Shown here one piece after another: positions 46,356 through 55,711 of a stretch of 64,000 nucleotides of DNA (positions within the stretch are counted from its first letter, which is position 1; the number at the start of each line of letters is the position of its first letter). This DNA comes from an uncultured Gammaproteobacteria bacterium (lineage in GTDB: Bacteria > Pseudomonadota > Gammaproteobacteria > Pseudomonadales > Pseudohongiellaceae): positions 186,001-250,000 of the forward strand of contig CAJWVZ010000001.1 of assembly GCA_913048385.1 (NCBI GenBank), given 5' to 3'. A program made the position numbers and the translations under genes. The notes under the pieces are model-generated. The model saw only the letters and a list, made by a program, of their open reading frames with translations, was not told the origin of the DNA and did not search any database.

Positions 46356-47816
46356 TTATGTGTTGATTCCGCCCATTGAGTGGAATTTTGTTTCATAAAA
46401 ATCTTGAATGCCTTCTTTCCCGCCCTCTGATCCAATTCCAGATTGTTTCCAGCCACCGAATGGCGCAACTTCTGTAGAAAACACTCCGGAATTCGAACAA
46501 ACGATGCCATATTCTAGACTCTCAGAGAGCCTCATTACCCTTCCGATATCCCGAGTAAAGAAATAAGCGGCTAAGCCATAGTTTGTTGAATTTGCTTCCG
46601 CAATAACTTCTTCTTCCGACGAAAAGCTTTCCACAGCAGCGATGGGTCCAAAGATTTCCTCGTTTAAGATTCTCATATTCTTAGATGTATTTATCAGTAA
46701 TGTGGGCTCATAAAAAAACCCGCCAAGCGCATGGCGCTTGCCTCCAAGCAAGACGGCGGCGCCATTGGATTTTGCATCTAACATAAACGAATCCATTTTC
46801 TCGACTGCTTTTCTATCTATCATTGGCCCAATGGTCGCTTCCTCGTCGAACCCATCGGCGACCTTTAATTTTGAAATGCCTGTCTTGAGCTTGCTTACAA
46901 AATTATCTATAACATCATTTTGAACATAAATGCGATTCGTACAAACGCAGGTTTGTCCGCAATTTCTAAACTTTGTCGCAATACAGTGCTCAACGGCTTC
47001 ATCAATATTGGCATCGTTAAAGACAATAAAGGGTGCGTTACCACCCAATTCTAGGGAAACCTTTTTGATCGACTTTGCACATTGCGCCATTAAAATTTTT
47101 CCGGTGGCTGTTGAACCTGTAAACGTGAATTTTGCGATACTCGGGTGTTGAGTTAATACCTCACCAATACCTTGGCTGTCGGTGCCGGCGACAACGTTCA
47201 GGACGCCCGACGGCAAGCCTGCGCGTTTAGCCAACTCACACAAGGCTAGGGCAGATAGGGGTGTCTTCGGGTCGGGTTTAATTACCACGGTACATCCTGC
47301 CGCTAGCGCTGGGGCCGCCTTTCGAGTAATCATGGCGTTCGGAAAATTCCATGGTGTGATGCAACCGACAACACCGATTGCTTGTTTATATGTAAAAAGC
47401 CTTCGGCTTTTGTCGACTGTTGGAATAATGTTGCCTAAAACACGTTTGCATTCTTCAGCGTAAAACTCGATAAAACTCGCGCCATATATGATTTCATTTC
47501 TTGCCTCGGAGATTGGTTTACCCTGCTCTAAAGTCATGATCTTAGCTAAGTCTTCAGTATTCTCCAGAATCAATTGAAACCATTTCTGTAAGACTGAAGC
47601 CCGTTCCTTTGCCGTGAACCCACTCCAATATTTGAAAGCTTTTTGTGCCGCATTGACTGCGTCTTCCGCATCAGACCGGGTGCTATCGGATACTTTCGCT
47701 ATAATCTGGTTTGTTGAGGGATTTATGACCTCGAGTTGATCATCTTGATGATCAACCCATTCGTTGTTAATAAAGCTGCTTGTTTGAAATAAGCTTGGAT
47801 CAGTTAATGTTGTCAT
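46356..47816 (-). CDS. gabD: Succinate-semialdehyde dehydrogenase
   Basis: Aldehyde dehydrogenase, 486 residues from ATG 47816. Catalytic Cys in NCGQTCVCTNRIYV, Glu in LELGGNAPF; the typical GabD pattern TITPWNFPNAMITRKAAPALAAGC is present, with the first Cys of the CxC pair, whose cystine switch is known in GabD. It would turn the succinate semialdehyde from HpaI into succinate for the TCA cycle. Divergent from the beta-propeller lipoprotein. Confidence 0.85.
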   Translation of the reverse strand: MTTLTDPSLFQTSSFINNEWVDHQDDQLEVINPSTNQIIAKVSDSTRSDAEDAVNAAQKAFKYWSGFTAKERASVLQKWFQLILENTEDLAKIMTLEQGKPISEARNEIIYGASFIEFYAEECKRVLGNIIPTVDKSRRLFTYKQAIGVVGCITPWNFPNAMITRKAAPALAAGCTVVIKPDPKTPLSALALCELAKRAGLPSGVLNVVAGTDSQGIGEVLTQHPSIAKFTFTGSTATGKILMAQCAKSIKKVSLELGGNAPFIVFNDANIDEAVEHCIATKFRNCGQTCVCTNRIYVQNDVIDNFVSKLKTGISKLKVADGFDEEATIGPMIDRKAVEKMDSFMLDAKSNGAAVLLGGKRHALGGFFYEPTLLINTSKNMRILNEEIFGPIAAVESFSSEEEVIAEANSTNYGLAAYFFTRDIGRVMRLSESLEYGIVCSNSGVFSTEVAPFGGWKQSGIGSEGGKEGIQDFYETKFHSMGGINT

Positions 47817-48034
47817 ATGTGTGTAGTACAAACTCCCACGAGAGTGAAGAAAGAATCCCGAATTGTGAGTATGATCCAGCTTAGGGCGAGGAATCAAGTG
47901 AAGGAGGATGCGCAGGTTTTGGATAGGGTGTCCTGCACTCGGCCTTGACGCGTTTAAAAAAATTTTAAATGTGAAAATTGTTTCCGAGGGCGTGGTATCC
48001 TGTTTTTATAAACAATGTCGTGAGGGCAGTGGGT

Positions 48035-49081
48035 ATGATTATGTTTCGAAAGAGTGCGGTGTTAACTTTTGTGATAATGACAGTGCTTGTTGGCTGTGTT
48101 AACGATTATTCAGACTCGGTCGCGGTAGAGCAATCAGGCATTTGCGACGAAGACGTCGGGATCACATATATCTGCGGCCTGATGAATGCCGAGGATCTTC
48201 TGAGCTTAGGCGATAGTGAAATGATCCTGACTTCCGGGATGTCGAGCGAAGGAGTTAACGGGCACCTTTACATAGTCAACACAAGAGATGATAGCTGGGA
48301 GGATTTGGTCGGGAGCGTTAATTTTTCGCAAGACTTTGATAATACCCTCTACGCCGCCTGCTCTGATCAGTTCAGTGTTGATAATTTTTCTGCTCACGGT
48401 TTGGCACTTAAGGAGATTGAACCAAAGTTTTTTGATCTGTATATAACGAGCCATGGGGCTCGTGAAGCAATTGAGATTTTTAATCTCGATCTAAGAAGCG
48501 GTTCTGCGATTTTGACATGGAGAGGTTGCGTGCCTCTAGACGAAAGCATCATGCACAATAGTGTGGCCATTCTCGATGACGGGGGTTTTGTTACTACTCA
48601 GTTCATGGTTTGGGCAGAGGGTCTCGCATCAGCGGTTACTGGTGAGGCTAAAGGTAGCGTTGTTGAGTGGCATCCTGGTGGGGTGCCGGAAACGGTTCTA
48701 GGAACCGAGCTTTCGGCTCCAAATGGTATCGCCATCTCAGATGACCAGCGTTATATGTTTGTGGCAGCACTCGGCGCACGGGAGATAGTACGTTTTGATC
48801 TCTCTCAGGAACCTATAACAAAAACGATCGTCTCAACAGGAAGTATTCCAGACAACGTTCGTTGGGGAGAGCCGGGTAAGCTTCTCACTGCTGGCGGCAA
48901 TATCGATGGTAACGGCTGGTCCGTGGTAGAAGTCGATGCGATGGGCATGGGATCCGTAAAAGTCGGCGGTATGGATGGCTCTGCTAAAATGCAAGGGATA
49001 AGTTCGGCTTTGCAAATTGGTGATAAAATTTGGGTGGGTACATACAATGGCGACCGAATTGGGTATTTCACAAAGCAGTGA
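48035..49081 (+). CDS. Beta-propeller lipoprotein, SMP-30/paraoxonase-like
   Basis: 348 residues. Signal ends in a lipobox LVGC after VIMTVLVG. The body reads as propeller blades typical of gluconolactonase/arylesterase-like proteins: DFSAHGLALKEIEP-like blade, SAPNGIAISDDQRYMFVAALGAREIVRFDL, GSIPDNVRWGEPGKLLTAGGNID. Start at ATG 48035, with GAGGGCAG upstream; ATG 48041 is also possible. Probably a periplasmic lactonase or esterase with calcium; no substrate can be named. Confidence 0.7.
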   Translation: MIMFRKSAVLTFVIMTVLVGCVNDYSDSVAVEQSGICDEDVGITYICGLMNAEDLLSLGDSEMILTSGMSSEGVNGHLYIVNTRDDSWEDLVGSVNFSQDFDNTLYAACSDQFSVDNFSAHGLALKEIEPKFFDLYITSHGAREAIEIFNLDLRSGSAILTWRGCVPLDESIMHNSVAILDDGGFVTTQFMVWAEGLASAVTGEAKGSVVEWHPGGVPETVLGTELSAPNGIAISDDQRYMFVAALGAREIVRFDLSQEPITKTIVSTGSIPDNVRWGEPGKLLTAGGNIDGNGWSVVEVDAMGMGSVKVGGMDGSAKMQGISSALQIGDKIWVGTYNGDRIGYFTKQ

Positions 49082-49175
49082 GTTCAAAGCTGGCGGTAAC
49101 GGAGGCTGATTTTATTACTTTGATTATGCGTAGGGAAAATGCCAGGTCACAATATAGTGGTACTGTGCGGTAATA

Positions 49176-50567
49176 ATGCAGTCTTCGAGTAGCGCGATGG
49201 CTTCGAAACAATCTCTTGTCCTTTTCATGGTTGTTCTTAGTGCGTTTGCGACTCCTATCATGCTGTCAGCGACAAATGTTGCTCTTCCGACTATAAGCAG
49301 ATATTTTTCCCTTGATGCGGTAACAGTGACTTGGATTCCCATGGCGTATTTGATGGCAAGCGCAATGTTTGTCATTATTTTTGGTCGGTGTGCCGATTTA
49401 TTTGGCAGGAAAAAAGTTTTTATAATCGGTATCGGTGCGGTGATTCTCACTTCCGTTTTTACTGCTGTTTCTGCAAACATTTCAATGTTGCTTATAGGCC
49501 GCTTTCTTCAAGGCGTGAGTGCCGCAATGCTTTATGCCACTCAAATGAGTATGGTGACATCTGTGTATCCTCCGAAGAATAGGGGAAAAGCTATTGGGCT
49601 TGTTGTCACTGCAGTTTATTTTGGTTTGGCTGCTGGACCATTGCTCGGAGGACTGATTTTAGATTCTTTTGGATGGAGAATGGCTTTGCTCACACACATT
49701 CCATTGACACTAGTAGCTTTAATATTAGGGACTTTTTTTGTAAAAGATGAATGGAAAGGTGAAAAAGGCTCCTTTGATTTCAGTGGCTCTGTTCTTTATT
49801 TTTTATTGCTAGGCAGCCTTTGTTTGGCTGCAGCAAATATCCCGAGCCTTTTCGGTGGAGTATTAGCTCTGGGGTTTTTAGTTTGTTTGTTCTTATTTTT
49901 AAGCCATTCTCTGCAATCAAGTTCTCCTATTATTGATGTGAGACTTTTTTATAACAACGTCATGTTTAGTCGCTCATGTTGTGCATCATTGATTATGTAT
50001 ACAGCTACATACGCGAATGTTTTTTTAGTTAGTTTATATTTACAAGAACTGAAGGGGTTATCTGCGACTAATGCAGGTCTGATTATGAGTGTTCAGCCTT
50101 TAACAATGGCCATTTTTTCCACGAGTTTTGGGGGTATGTCTGATAAAATTGAGCCTAGAATTTTATCTTCGGCTGGTATTTTATTTACGTCTATCGCGCT
50201 AGCGATTCTTAGTAATTTGTCGTCAGCGAGCCCATTAATAGGTTTTGTTTTTGCCTTGATTCTAGCAGGTATGGGATTCAGTCTCTTTGCGTCACCGAAT
50301 ACTAACGCGATAATGAGTTCGGTGGATAAAAAAGATTATGGTGCTGCCTCGGGCGCAGTCGCGACAACCCGCATGCTAGGGCAGTTGACAAGTATGGTGA
50401 TCGTAGCATTGTTGATGTCCCTAGTGATTGGAGATCAGCTTATTGAGGAGAGCTCTCTACCTTTGCTCGAAAAATTGATACAACTTAGCTTTGGTTTTGC
50501 TGCACTTATTTGCATACCCGGGATGATCCTTTCGCTTTTTCGGGGTAGGAAAAATCTCCCCGCTTAG
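49176..50567 (+). CDS. MFS transporter, drug:H+ antiporter (DHA2) type
   Basis: 463 residues, 14 predicted helices as in EmrB/QacA carriers. Markers: SATNVALPTISRYF, WIPMAYLMASAMFVIIFGRCADLFGRKKVF, GRFLQGVSAAMLYATQMSM. Likely exports a toxic or waste compound. The start may be ATG 49176 or 49197. The gene is 95 bases from the lipoprotein gene and precedes the pqq region by 431 bases. Confidence 0.8.
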   Translation: MQSSSSAMASKQSLVLFMVVLSAFATPIMLSATNVALPTISRYFSLDAVTVTWIPMAYLMASAMFVIIFGRCADLFGRKKVFIIGIGAVILTSVFTAVSANISMLLIGRFLQGVSAAMLYATQMSMVTSVYPPKNRGKAIGLVVTAVYFGLAAGPLLGGLILDSFGWRMALLTHIPLTLVALILGTFFVKDEWKGEKGSFDFSGSVLYFLLLGSLCLAAANIPSLFGGVLALGFLVCLFLFLSHSLQSSSPIIDVRLFYNNVMFSRSCCASLIMYTATYANVFLVSLYLQELKGLSATNAGLIMSVQPLTMAIFSTSFGGMSDKIEPRILSSAGILFTSIALAILSNLSSASPLIGFVFALILAGMGFSLFASPNTNAIMSSVDKKDYGAASGAVATTRMLGQLTSMVIVALLMSLVIGDQLIEESSLPLLEKLIQLSFGFAALICIPGMILSLFRGRKNLPA

Positions 50568-50597
50568 AAACATCGCTCCAAGAGCAATTTAAACAGT

Positions 50598-50625
50598 TTT
50601 GACTGAGTGTATTTGACTGAGTGTA
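50598..50625 (+). repeat. 14-bp perfect tandem repeat
   Basis: TTTGACTGAGTGTA twice in direct succession (50598-50611, 50612-50625), 31 bases after the MFS stop. Each copy contains TTGACT, so it could also duplicate a -35-like box. Confidence 0.6.
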
Positions 50626-50706
50626 ATAGGAGAATAAACTTTTTAAATGTCTCGATGAGCGTTTTAGCTTGCATTTACGTTGCTCGGATTCGATAGCTTG
50701 CAGCTA

Positions 50707-50727
50707 CCAAACCGTGGCTCGGTTTGG
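50707..50727. repeat. 8-bp hairpin in the pqq leader
   Basis: CCAAACCG (50707-50714), spacer TGGCT, CGGTTTGG (50720-50727). No T-run follows, so not a terminator; may be an operator or part of a structured RNA leader. Confidence 0.4.
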
Positions 50728-50998
50728 AGGTAATTGTCGCGTTTTTCGTGTTGTTGGGATCGGAAAACCCCGAAGTAAAAGTGGATGCCGCTAGTAGCAG
50801 TGAAGCAAATGATTAGAATTACTAAAAAAACTCATATTTTTCAGCAATGTAACTAATAGAAAGCACTTCCAGATTGATAAACTATTGGTTGACTTTAGAA
50901 AGCTAGCATTTTGCTTTATAAGTTGGTAACGTATGTCGGTCGGTTACTTGTATCCGAAAAGATGTCTTTTTAACGAACTGATAAATATGGAGTAAGAT

Positions 50999-51070
50999 AT
51001 GTGGACTAAGCCTACTTATGAGAACGTTCGCCTTGGATTCGAAATCACTATGTATTTCAGCCATAGATAA
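50999..51070 (+). CDS. pqqA: PQQ precursor peptide PqqA
   Basis: 23 residues, too short for an ordinary ORF list but unmistakable: starts MWTKP and has the conserved core RLGFEITMYF, with Glu15 and Tyr19, the two side chains that PqqE joins to build pyrroloquinoline quinone. Klebsiella PqqA has the same length and the same spacing of Glu and Tyr. GGAG stands six bases before ATG 50999. It is separated from pqqB by a terminator-like hairpin. Confidence 0.95.
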   Translation: MWTKPTYENVRLGFEITMYFSHR

Positions 51071-51151
51071 GATGAACTCATAGTCTTGTCAGTTCTTCAG
51101 TATAGGTTTTCTAGAAGTCTTTGCTGATATCTCGGACAAAACAGCGAGTTT

Positions 51152-51179
51152 AAAAAACGCCAGGGTTCTGGCGTTTTTT
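51152..51179 (+). terminator. Attenuator/terminator between pqqA and pqqB
   Basis: AAAAAACGCCAG (51152-51163), loop GGTT, CTGGCGTTTTTT (51168-51179): a 12-bp perfect stem ending in six T. It follows pqqA by 81 bases and precedes pqqB by 51. Partial read-through would give much more pqqA than pqqBDEC, which suits a peptide that is consumed as substrate. Confidence 0.85.
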
Positions 51180-51230
51180 ATTTAGGGTTCGAAAAAATCT
51201 AGTTGTAAAAACCTTGAAAAGCTAATCTTT

Positions 51231-52145
51231 ATGTACATACATGTTTTAGGCGCTGCAGCTGGCGGAGGGTTTCCTCAATGGAACTGTAACTGCCCAATGT
51301 GCTTTGGTGTAAGAAGCGGAACAATAAATGCAAAACCTCGGACGCAATCCTCTATTGCTGTTAGTGGGAATGGCATCGATTGGGTTCTATTCAATACATC
51401 CCCAGACATTCTCACACAATTAGCCGCCTTTCCTAAGCTGCAGCCGGCGCGAGAGCTCAGAGACACTGCGATAAAGGCCATTTTGTTCATGGATTCGCAA
51501 ATAGACCATACAACTGGTTTGCTTATGTTGCGTGAGGGCTGTCCTCATGAAGTTTACTGCAGTGATATGGTTTATGAGGATCTCACTTCTGGATTTCCGC
51601 TGTTTACAATGCTGGAGCATTGGAACGGTGGCATTAATCGCCATTCGATACCGCTTGATAACTCAGCTTTTACAATCCCTGGTGTTGACGGGGTTGCTTT
51701 CACTGCTATACCGGTAAAAGGTAAGGCCCCGCCGTACTCACCCCATCGTAATGACCCGCACATCGGCGACAACATAGGGATTCAGGTTACAGATACGATT
51801 ACAAACAAGACGGTGTTTTATGCGCCAGGCCTCGGAGATTTAACCGAAGAGACCAAAAGCTTAATGTCGTCCTCTGATTGTTTGCTGATCGATGGAACTT
51901 TTTGGGATGAAGATGAGATGAGTAGTGTTGGGCTGGGGGAGAAAAAGGCTGCGGACATGGGACATCTTCCACAGTCAGGAGCGAATGGCATGATTGAGGT
52001 CCTCAGAGGCATGGATCGTCCGCGAAAGGTTCTTATTCATATTAACAATACAAACCCCATTTTAGATGAGGATTCGGCAGAGCGTAAGATATTAACAGAC
52101 CACGATATCGAGGTTGCATACGATGGCCTGGATATACACTTATGA
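51231..52145 (+). CDS. pqqB: PQQ biosynthesis protein PqqB
   Basis: 304 residues, metallo-beta-lactamase superfamily. Opening [21 protein letters not shown] is the family signature, with zinc-site cysteines; [16 protein letters not shown] replaces the usual HxHxDH. PqqB hydroxylates the Tyr of the Glu-Tyr intermediate. First gene after the attenuator; 25 bases ahead of pqqD. Confidence 0.95.
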   Translation: MYIHVLGAAAGGGFPQWNCNCPMCFGVRSGTINAKPRTQSSIAVSGNGIDWVLFNTSPDILTQLAAFPKLQPARELRDTAIKAILFMDSQIDHTTGLLMLREGCPHEVYCSDMVYEDLTSGFPLFTMLEHWNGGINRHSIPLDNSAFTIPGVDGVAFTAIPVKGKAPPYSPHRNDPHIGDNIGIQVTDTITNKTVFYAPGLGDLTEETKSLMSSSDCLLIDGTFWDEDEMSSVGLGEKKAADMGHLPQSGANGMIEVLRGMDRPRKVLIHINNTNPILDEDSAERKILTDHDIEVAYDGLDIHL

Positions 52146-52170
52146 GGGCAGTTAAAAAAGAGAATCGGAG

Positions 52171-52449
52171 ATGAGTGAAGAGCTTTCTGATAGGGAATTC
52201 TGTATTAATTCTAATTACAGGCTGCAGTATGAGGAAGCACAAGGATGTTATGTGCTCCTTTACCCGGAGGGGTTGGTTAAGCTGAGTGATACGGCGGTCG
52301 AGATACTTAGACGCTGTGAGGACCCCATCTCTTGTGACGAGTTAATTAGGCGATTACAACAAGACTACCCTGATGCTGATACGTTAGAGGATGATGTCCG
52401 AGATTTTTGGACTCATGCGATTAGTGAGGAATGGATAGTTGCCAATTGA
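52171..52449 (+). CDS. pqqD: PQQ peptide chaperone PqqD
   Basis: 92 residues. RiPP recognition element that binds PqqA and gives it to PqqE. Markers: LQYEEAQGCYVLLYPEGLVKLSDTAVEILRRC, then a DDVRDFWTHAISEEWI end. It sits directly before pqqE, where it always must act, but pqqC, usually between pqqB and pqqD, is missing from this place. Confidence 0.93.
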   Translation: MSEELSDREFCINSNYRLQYEEAQGCYVLLYPEGLVKLSDTAVEILRRCEDPISCDELIRRLQQDYPDADTLEDDVRDFWTHAISEEWIVAN

Positions 52450-52461
52450 GGGGAAGTGTTT

Positions 52462-53613
52462 TTGAGTAGAGAAGTTGTGAATCCGCACATACCGATGTGG
52501 CTTCTTGCCGAGCTTACATATGCGTGCCCGTTGCAATGCCCTTATTGTTCTAATCCGCTTCAACTTCCCGCGAGCCGCAAGCAAGAGCTGGGCACAGACG
52601 AGTGGTTGCGAGTTATGAGGGAGGCGAGAAAGTTGGGAGCTGTTCAGCTTGGTTTTTCCGGTGGTGAGCCGTTATTGCGAAAAGATTTGGTTGAACTCAT
52701 GCAGGCTGCGAATGACTTGGGCTTTTACTGCAACCTTATAACTTCGGCTGTTGGGCTTAACGACGAAAAAATCGGTCAGTTTAAAAAAGCGGGAATTAAA
52801 CATATTCAAATCAGTTTTCAAGGAAGCTCTAGAGATACGAATGCTTTATTTGGCGGCACAGACTCTTTTGAACACAAACTGGCGATGACTAGGGCAGTAA
52901 TCAAGCAGGGTATTCCTCTTGGGTTAAATTTTGTATTGCACCGACACAACATTCACCAGGTTGCAGATTTTTTAACGCTCGCAGAAGAACTCGGTGCTGA
53001 ATTTGTCGAATTAGCGAACACTCAATATTACGCGTGGGCATTACATAATCGGGATCAGCTTCTGCCGAGTTCTGCTCAACTCGAGGAGGCAGAGGCGGCT
53101 ACGAATCGGTTTAGAGCGCAGCACAAAGGTAAGATGAATGTTATTTTTGTGGCGCCGGATTATTATGAAAAAAGGCCGAAAAAGTGCAGCAATGGTTGGG
53201 GTACGACTTTCATCACGGTTACACCCGACGGCTCAGTCCTGCCGTGTCAGAGTGCTAAGGTGATCGAGGGGTTAGAGTTTCCCAACGTAAGAGATGCCTC
53301 TCTAGACTATATTTGGAAACAGTCGGAATTGTTTAATCATTTCCGAGGCACGGACTGGATGCAGGAGCCTTGCTTGAGTTGTCCAGAAAAAGACTTGGAC
53401 TTAGGTGGGTGTCGATGTCAGGCATATATGTTGACAGGAGATCGCTACGCTACTGATCCGATTTGCGAAAAATCATCAGATCGTCATTTGATAAGCGATG
53501 CTGTTGAGGCAGCTGAGCAGAGCGGTCAGTTTATTGATGAGCCCGTACCTTTGCTTTTCAGAAATACTAGAAATGCTAAAAATCTTTCAATGAACGAGAG
53601 TCAATCGGAATGA
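52462..53613 (+). CDS. pqqE: Radical SAM enzyme PqqE
   Basis: Joins Glu15 and Tyr19 of PqqA. 383 residues: radical SAM cysteines in [11 protein letters not shown] (22, 26, 29 from the TTG start), [11 protein letters not shown], and a SPASM domain with C-terminal cysteines in [17 protein letters not shown] for auxiliary clusters. The start is TTG 52462 with GGGGAA upstream; GTG 52456 is possible. Seven to thirteen bases after pqqD and overlapping pqqC by 4 bases. Confidence 0.95.
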   Translation: MSREVVNPHIPMWLLAELTYACPLQCPYCSNPLQLPASRKQELGTDEWLRVMREARKLGAVQLGFSGGEPLLRKDLVELMQAANDLGFYCNLITSAVGLNDEKIGQFKKAGIKHIQISFQGSSRDTNALFGGTDSFEHKLAMTRAVIKQGIPLGLNFVLHRHNIHQVADFLTLAEELGAEFVELANTQYYAWALHNRDQLLPSSAQLEEAEAATNRFRAQHKGKMNVIFVAPDYYEKRPKKCSNGWGTTFITVTPDGSVLPCQSAKVIEGLEFPNVRDASLDYIWKQSELFNHFRGTDWMQEPCLSCPEKDLDLGGCRCQAYMLTGDRYATDPICEKSSDRHLISDAVEAAEQSGQFIDEPVPLLFRNTRNAKNLSMNESQSE

Positions 53614-54332
53614 ACGCGCCTTGGACTAAAATTGAGTTTGAACGAAAACTGCGTGATAAAGGTCGTCTGTACCACATCCATCATCCTTTTCATGTGGCGA
53701 TGAATTCAGGAGAAAGCTCGCCCGAGCAAATTAGAGGCTGGGTAGCTAATCGGTTTTATTATCAGACTACGATCCCGGTAAAAGATGCAGCAATCCTAGC
53801 TAATTGTAAGGAACGGTCGGTGCGCAGGGAGTGGGTACAAAGAGTTCTTGATCACGACGGCTATGATGAAGAAGAGGGTGGTATAGAAGCATGGCTGCGC
53901 TTGGCCGAAGCGGTCGGGCTCACTAGAGAAGAAGTTTTGTCTGAAGAGCATGTTTTGCCCGGGGTAAGATTTGCATGTGACGCTTATATCAATTTTGCTC
54001 GTCAAGCGAGCTGGCAGGAGGCGGCTTGTTCAAGCCTTACTGAATTGTTTGCACCCGAAATACATAAAAAAAGACTTCAAAGCTGGCCCGAGCATTATCC
54101 GTGGATTGATGAGGAGGGTTACAATTATTTCAGGAAAAGGTTGTCAGAGGCGCGCCGAGACGTTCGGCATGGTTTAAATATTACTCTTGATTTTTTTGAT
54201 TCGCGGGATCTTCAAGATCGAGCCTTAAACATATTGCAGTTCAAGCTTGATATTTTGTGGTCTATGTTGGATGCGATGCAGATGGCGTATGATTTTAAAA
54301 AACCACCTTTTCACAGTTGTCCTGAGTCTTAG
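53610..54332 (+). CDS. pqqC: PQQ synthase PqqC
   Basis: Final cofactor-free oxidase, 240 residues, all-helical heme-oxygenase-like fold. Markers: [37 protein letters not shown], and [16 protein letters not shown]. Start ATG 53610 overlaps the pqqE stop (ATGA). It is last here, giving the order A-B-D-E-C; in most bacteria it is third. Confidence 0.95.
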   Translation: MNAPWTKIEFERKLRDKGRLYHIHHPFHVAMNSGESSPEQIRGWVANRFYYQTTIPVKDAAILANCKERSVRREWVQRVLDHDGYDEEEGGIEAWLRLAEAVGLTREEVLSEEHVLPGVRFACDAYINFARQASWQEAACSSLTELFAPEIHKKRLQSWPEHYPWIDEEGYNYFRKRLSEARRDVRHGLNITLDFFDSRDLQDRALNILQFKLDILWSMLDAMQMAYDFKKPPFHSCPES

Positions 54333-54424
54333 CCGAACCATTGTCCAACGTATTAAAGTATGCGGGTTTTCTTTTGAGAGCCCAAATGTTTGTATGCGCT
54401 TGATTGTTGCTAAATAACAAAAAG

Positions 54425-54438
54425 ATGGTACCAGTGGG
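54425..54438. repeat. Distal copy of tRNA-Leu 3' end (att-like)
   Basis: ATGGTACCAGTGGG is identical to positions 58125-58138, which are the 3' end of the tRNA-Leu gene (complement strand) plus one outer base. It lies 92 bases after pqqC. Such partial tRNA repeats are left when an element integrates at a tRNA 3' end. No integrase is seen between the copies. Confidence 0.5.
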
Positions 54439-54605
54439 TGCTACATAACAGGTTTTATAATCAAAAACTTATATTTATATTGGTCTAATACCCACCAAAA
54501 CATCTCTTCTAACGACCTATTGACTCCTCATAAAGAATCGGACGTTATTAGACTAATCAAAGATAGGCATAAAGGATCTGAAACACCTAAAAAATGAGGC
54601 CATCA

Positions 54606-55346
54606 ATGAAAATATTAATTGTCGGTGCTACTGGAAATAGCGGGCAAAGACTTGCGAAAGCCGCACTTGAACGTAACCACGAAGTAACCGTATTTGTCCG
54701 GAATCTTCAAAAATTAGAAATGATGCGAAGTTCTTGGACTCATAGTGAGAACCTGAAAATCGTTACAGGAACTGCAGAAGAAAAAGAGAAACTTGAAAAT
54801 GCAATGGTCGGCAAAGATGCTGTGATCAACGCTGCGGGAACAGCGGGGGACAGCAATTTTTCTGACTTAGTTAAATCTATAACGGATAGCACGCATAAAG
54901 TTCTTGGAGACGGAGCAAGGTTTTGGTTTTTTGGTGGTGCAGCAGCGCTCGATGTGCCCGGAACCGATATTCGTGCTGCGGAACTACCAATAATCCGTTC
55001 AAAGTTTAAATGCCACCTCGATAATTTCTCATATGTGAGCAAGACGAAACTTGACTGGTCAATGCTCTGCCCCGGGCCGATGAATCCAGCCAAAAACGGA
55101 GTTGCTCGAGCGGAAGGCTTGCGTATTACCAGCGAGATTTGGCCGGTAGAACCGCCTAAAAAAACGATGTTGCCCCAAACGCTGAGGATATTTTCCACAA
55201 TCAAAAAACGTATGCCCGAGATGATTATAAGTTATGAGGACGCAGCGAAAGTAATTTTAGATAACTTGGATCGGGACGGTCTATTTTGTTGCAAGCGTGT
55301 TGGTGTCGCGCTACCTTTTGGGGAAACGGACACAAAAAAATACTGA
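54606..55346 (+). CDS. NAD(P)-binding NmrA-like oxidoreductase
   Basis: 246 residues from ATG 54606 (TGAGG seven bases upstream). Rossmann GATGNSGQRLAKAALERNHEV at the start, then a GKDAVINAAGT strand and DWSMLCPGPM. It belongs to the atypical SDR group of NAD(P)H-binding proteins that act as reductases or as sensors. It lacks a clear YxxxK pair, so catalysis is uncertain. First gene inside the tRNA-Leu repeat block; followed by a DUF1330 gene. Confidence 0.7.
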   Translation: MKILIVGATGNSGQRLAKAALERNHEVTVFVRNLQKLEMMRSSWTHSENLKIVTGTAEEKEKLENAMVGKDAVINAAGTAGDSNFSDLVKSITDSTHKVLGDGARFWFFGGAAALDVPGTDIRAAELPIIRSKFKCHLDNFSYVSKTKLDWSMLCPGPMNPAKNGVARAEGLRITSEIWPVEPPKKTMLPQTLRIFSTIKKRMPEMIISYEDAAKVILDNLDRDGLFCCKRVGVALPFGETDTKKY

Positions 55347-55396
55347 GTCAATAGATAAGACTAATGCAGCGAGTCGATAAAAATAAGGAGATAAAA

Positions 55397-55711
55397 ATGT
55401 CTGAAGTAGCAGTTTTTATGTTAGTAAATCTCGTGGTTGATAATGAGAGTGAATACCGTAAATATGAGAAGGGGTTCTTTCCTATATTGAAAAAATTTGG
55501 TGGTGAACTAGTTACATTCGATGATAGCCACGAAAACTTTGAAGGTGAATCTCCGCTCGAAGGTCGAGTTATTATCTTTAAGTTTCCTTCAGAAGAATTA
55601 GCCAGGCAGTGGTACAACGACGAAGCTTATCAAGCATTATCGGAGTTTCGCCGCGCGGGCACTACCTTAAAGAATCTTACTATGGTGCATGGTTTGCCAC
55701 CTAGGCCTTAG
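55397..55711 (+). CDS. DUF1330 protein
   Basis: 104 residues from ATG 55397, with a strong AAGGAG site. Reads SEVAVFMLVNLVVDNESEYRKYEKGF, then VIIFKFPSEELARQWYNDEAYQAL, typical of the family. Unknown function. Follows the oxidoreductase by 50 bases, probably an operon. The next 274 bases to the FG-GAP gene hold no convincing gene. Confidence 0.8.
   Translation: MSEVAVFMLVNLVVDNESEYRKYEKGFFPILKKFGGELVTFDDSHENFEGESPLEGRVIIFKFPSEELARQWYNDEAYQALSEFRRAGTTLKNLTMVHGLPPRP

Larger units (their letters stand above)
50568..50998 (+). other. 431-base non-coding stretch ahead of pqqA
   Basis: No convincing protein gene. It holds a 14-bp tandem repeat, two copies of TAGCTTGCA (50665 and 50694), a clean hairpin at 50707-50727, and a TTGACT box at 50889 that may be part of the pqqA promoter (a poor -10 at about 20 bases spacing). 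Ends with GGAG six bases before pqqA. Confidence 0.5.

Noticed and set aside
54740-55204. 154-codon minus-strand ORF inside the NmrA-like gene
   Set aside because: Low-complexity Ser/Ala shadow; the plus-strand frame has a Rossmann motif and a ribosome site.
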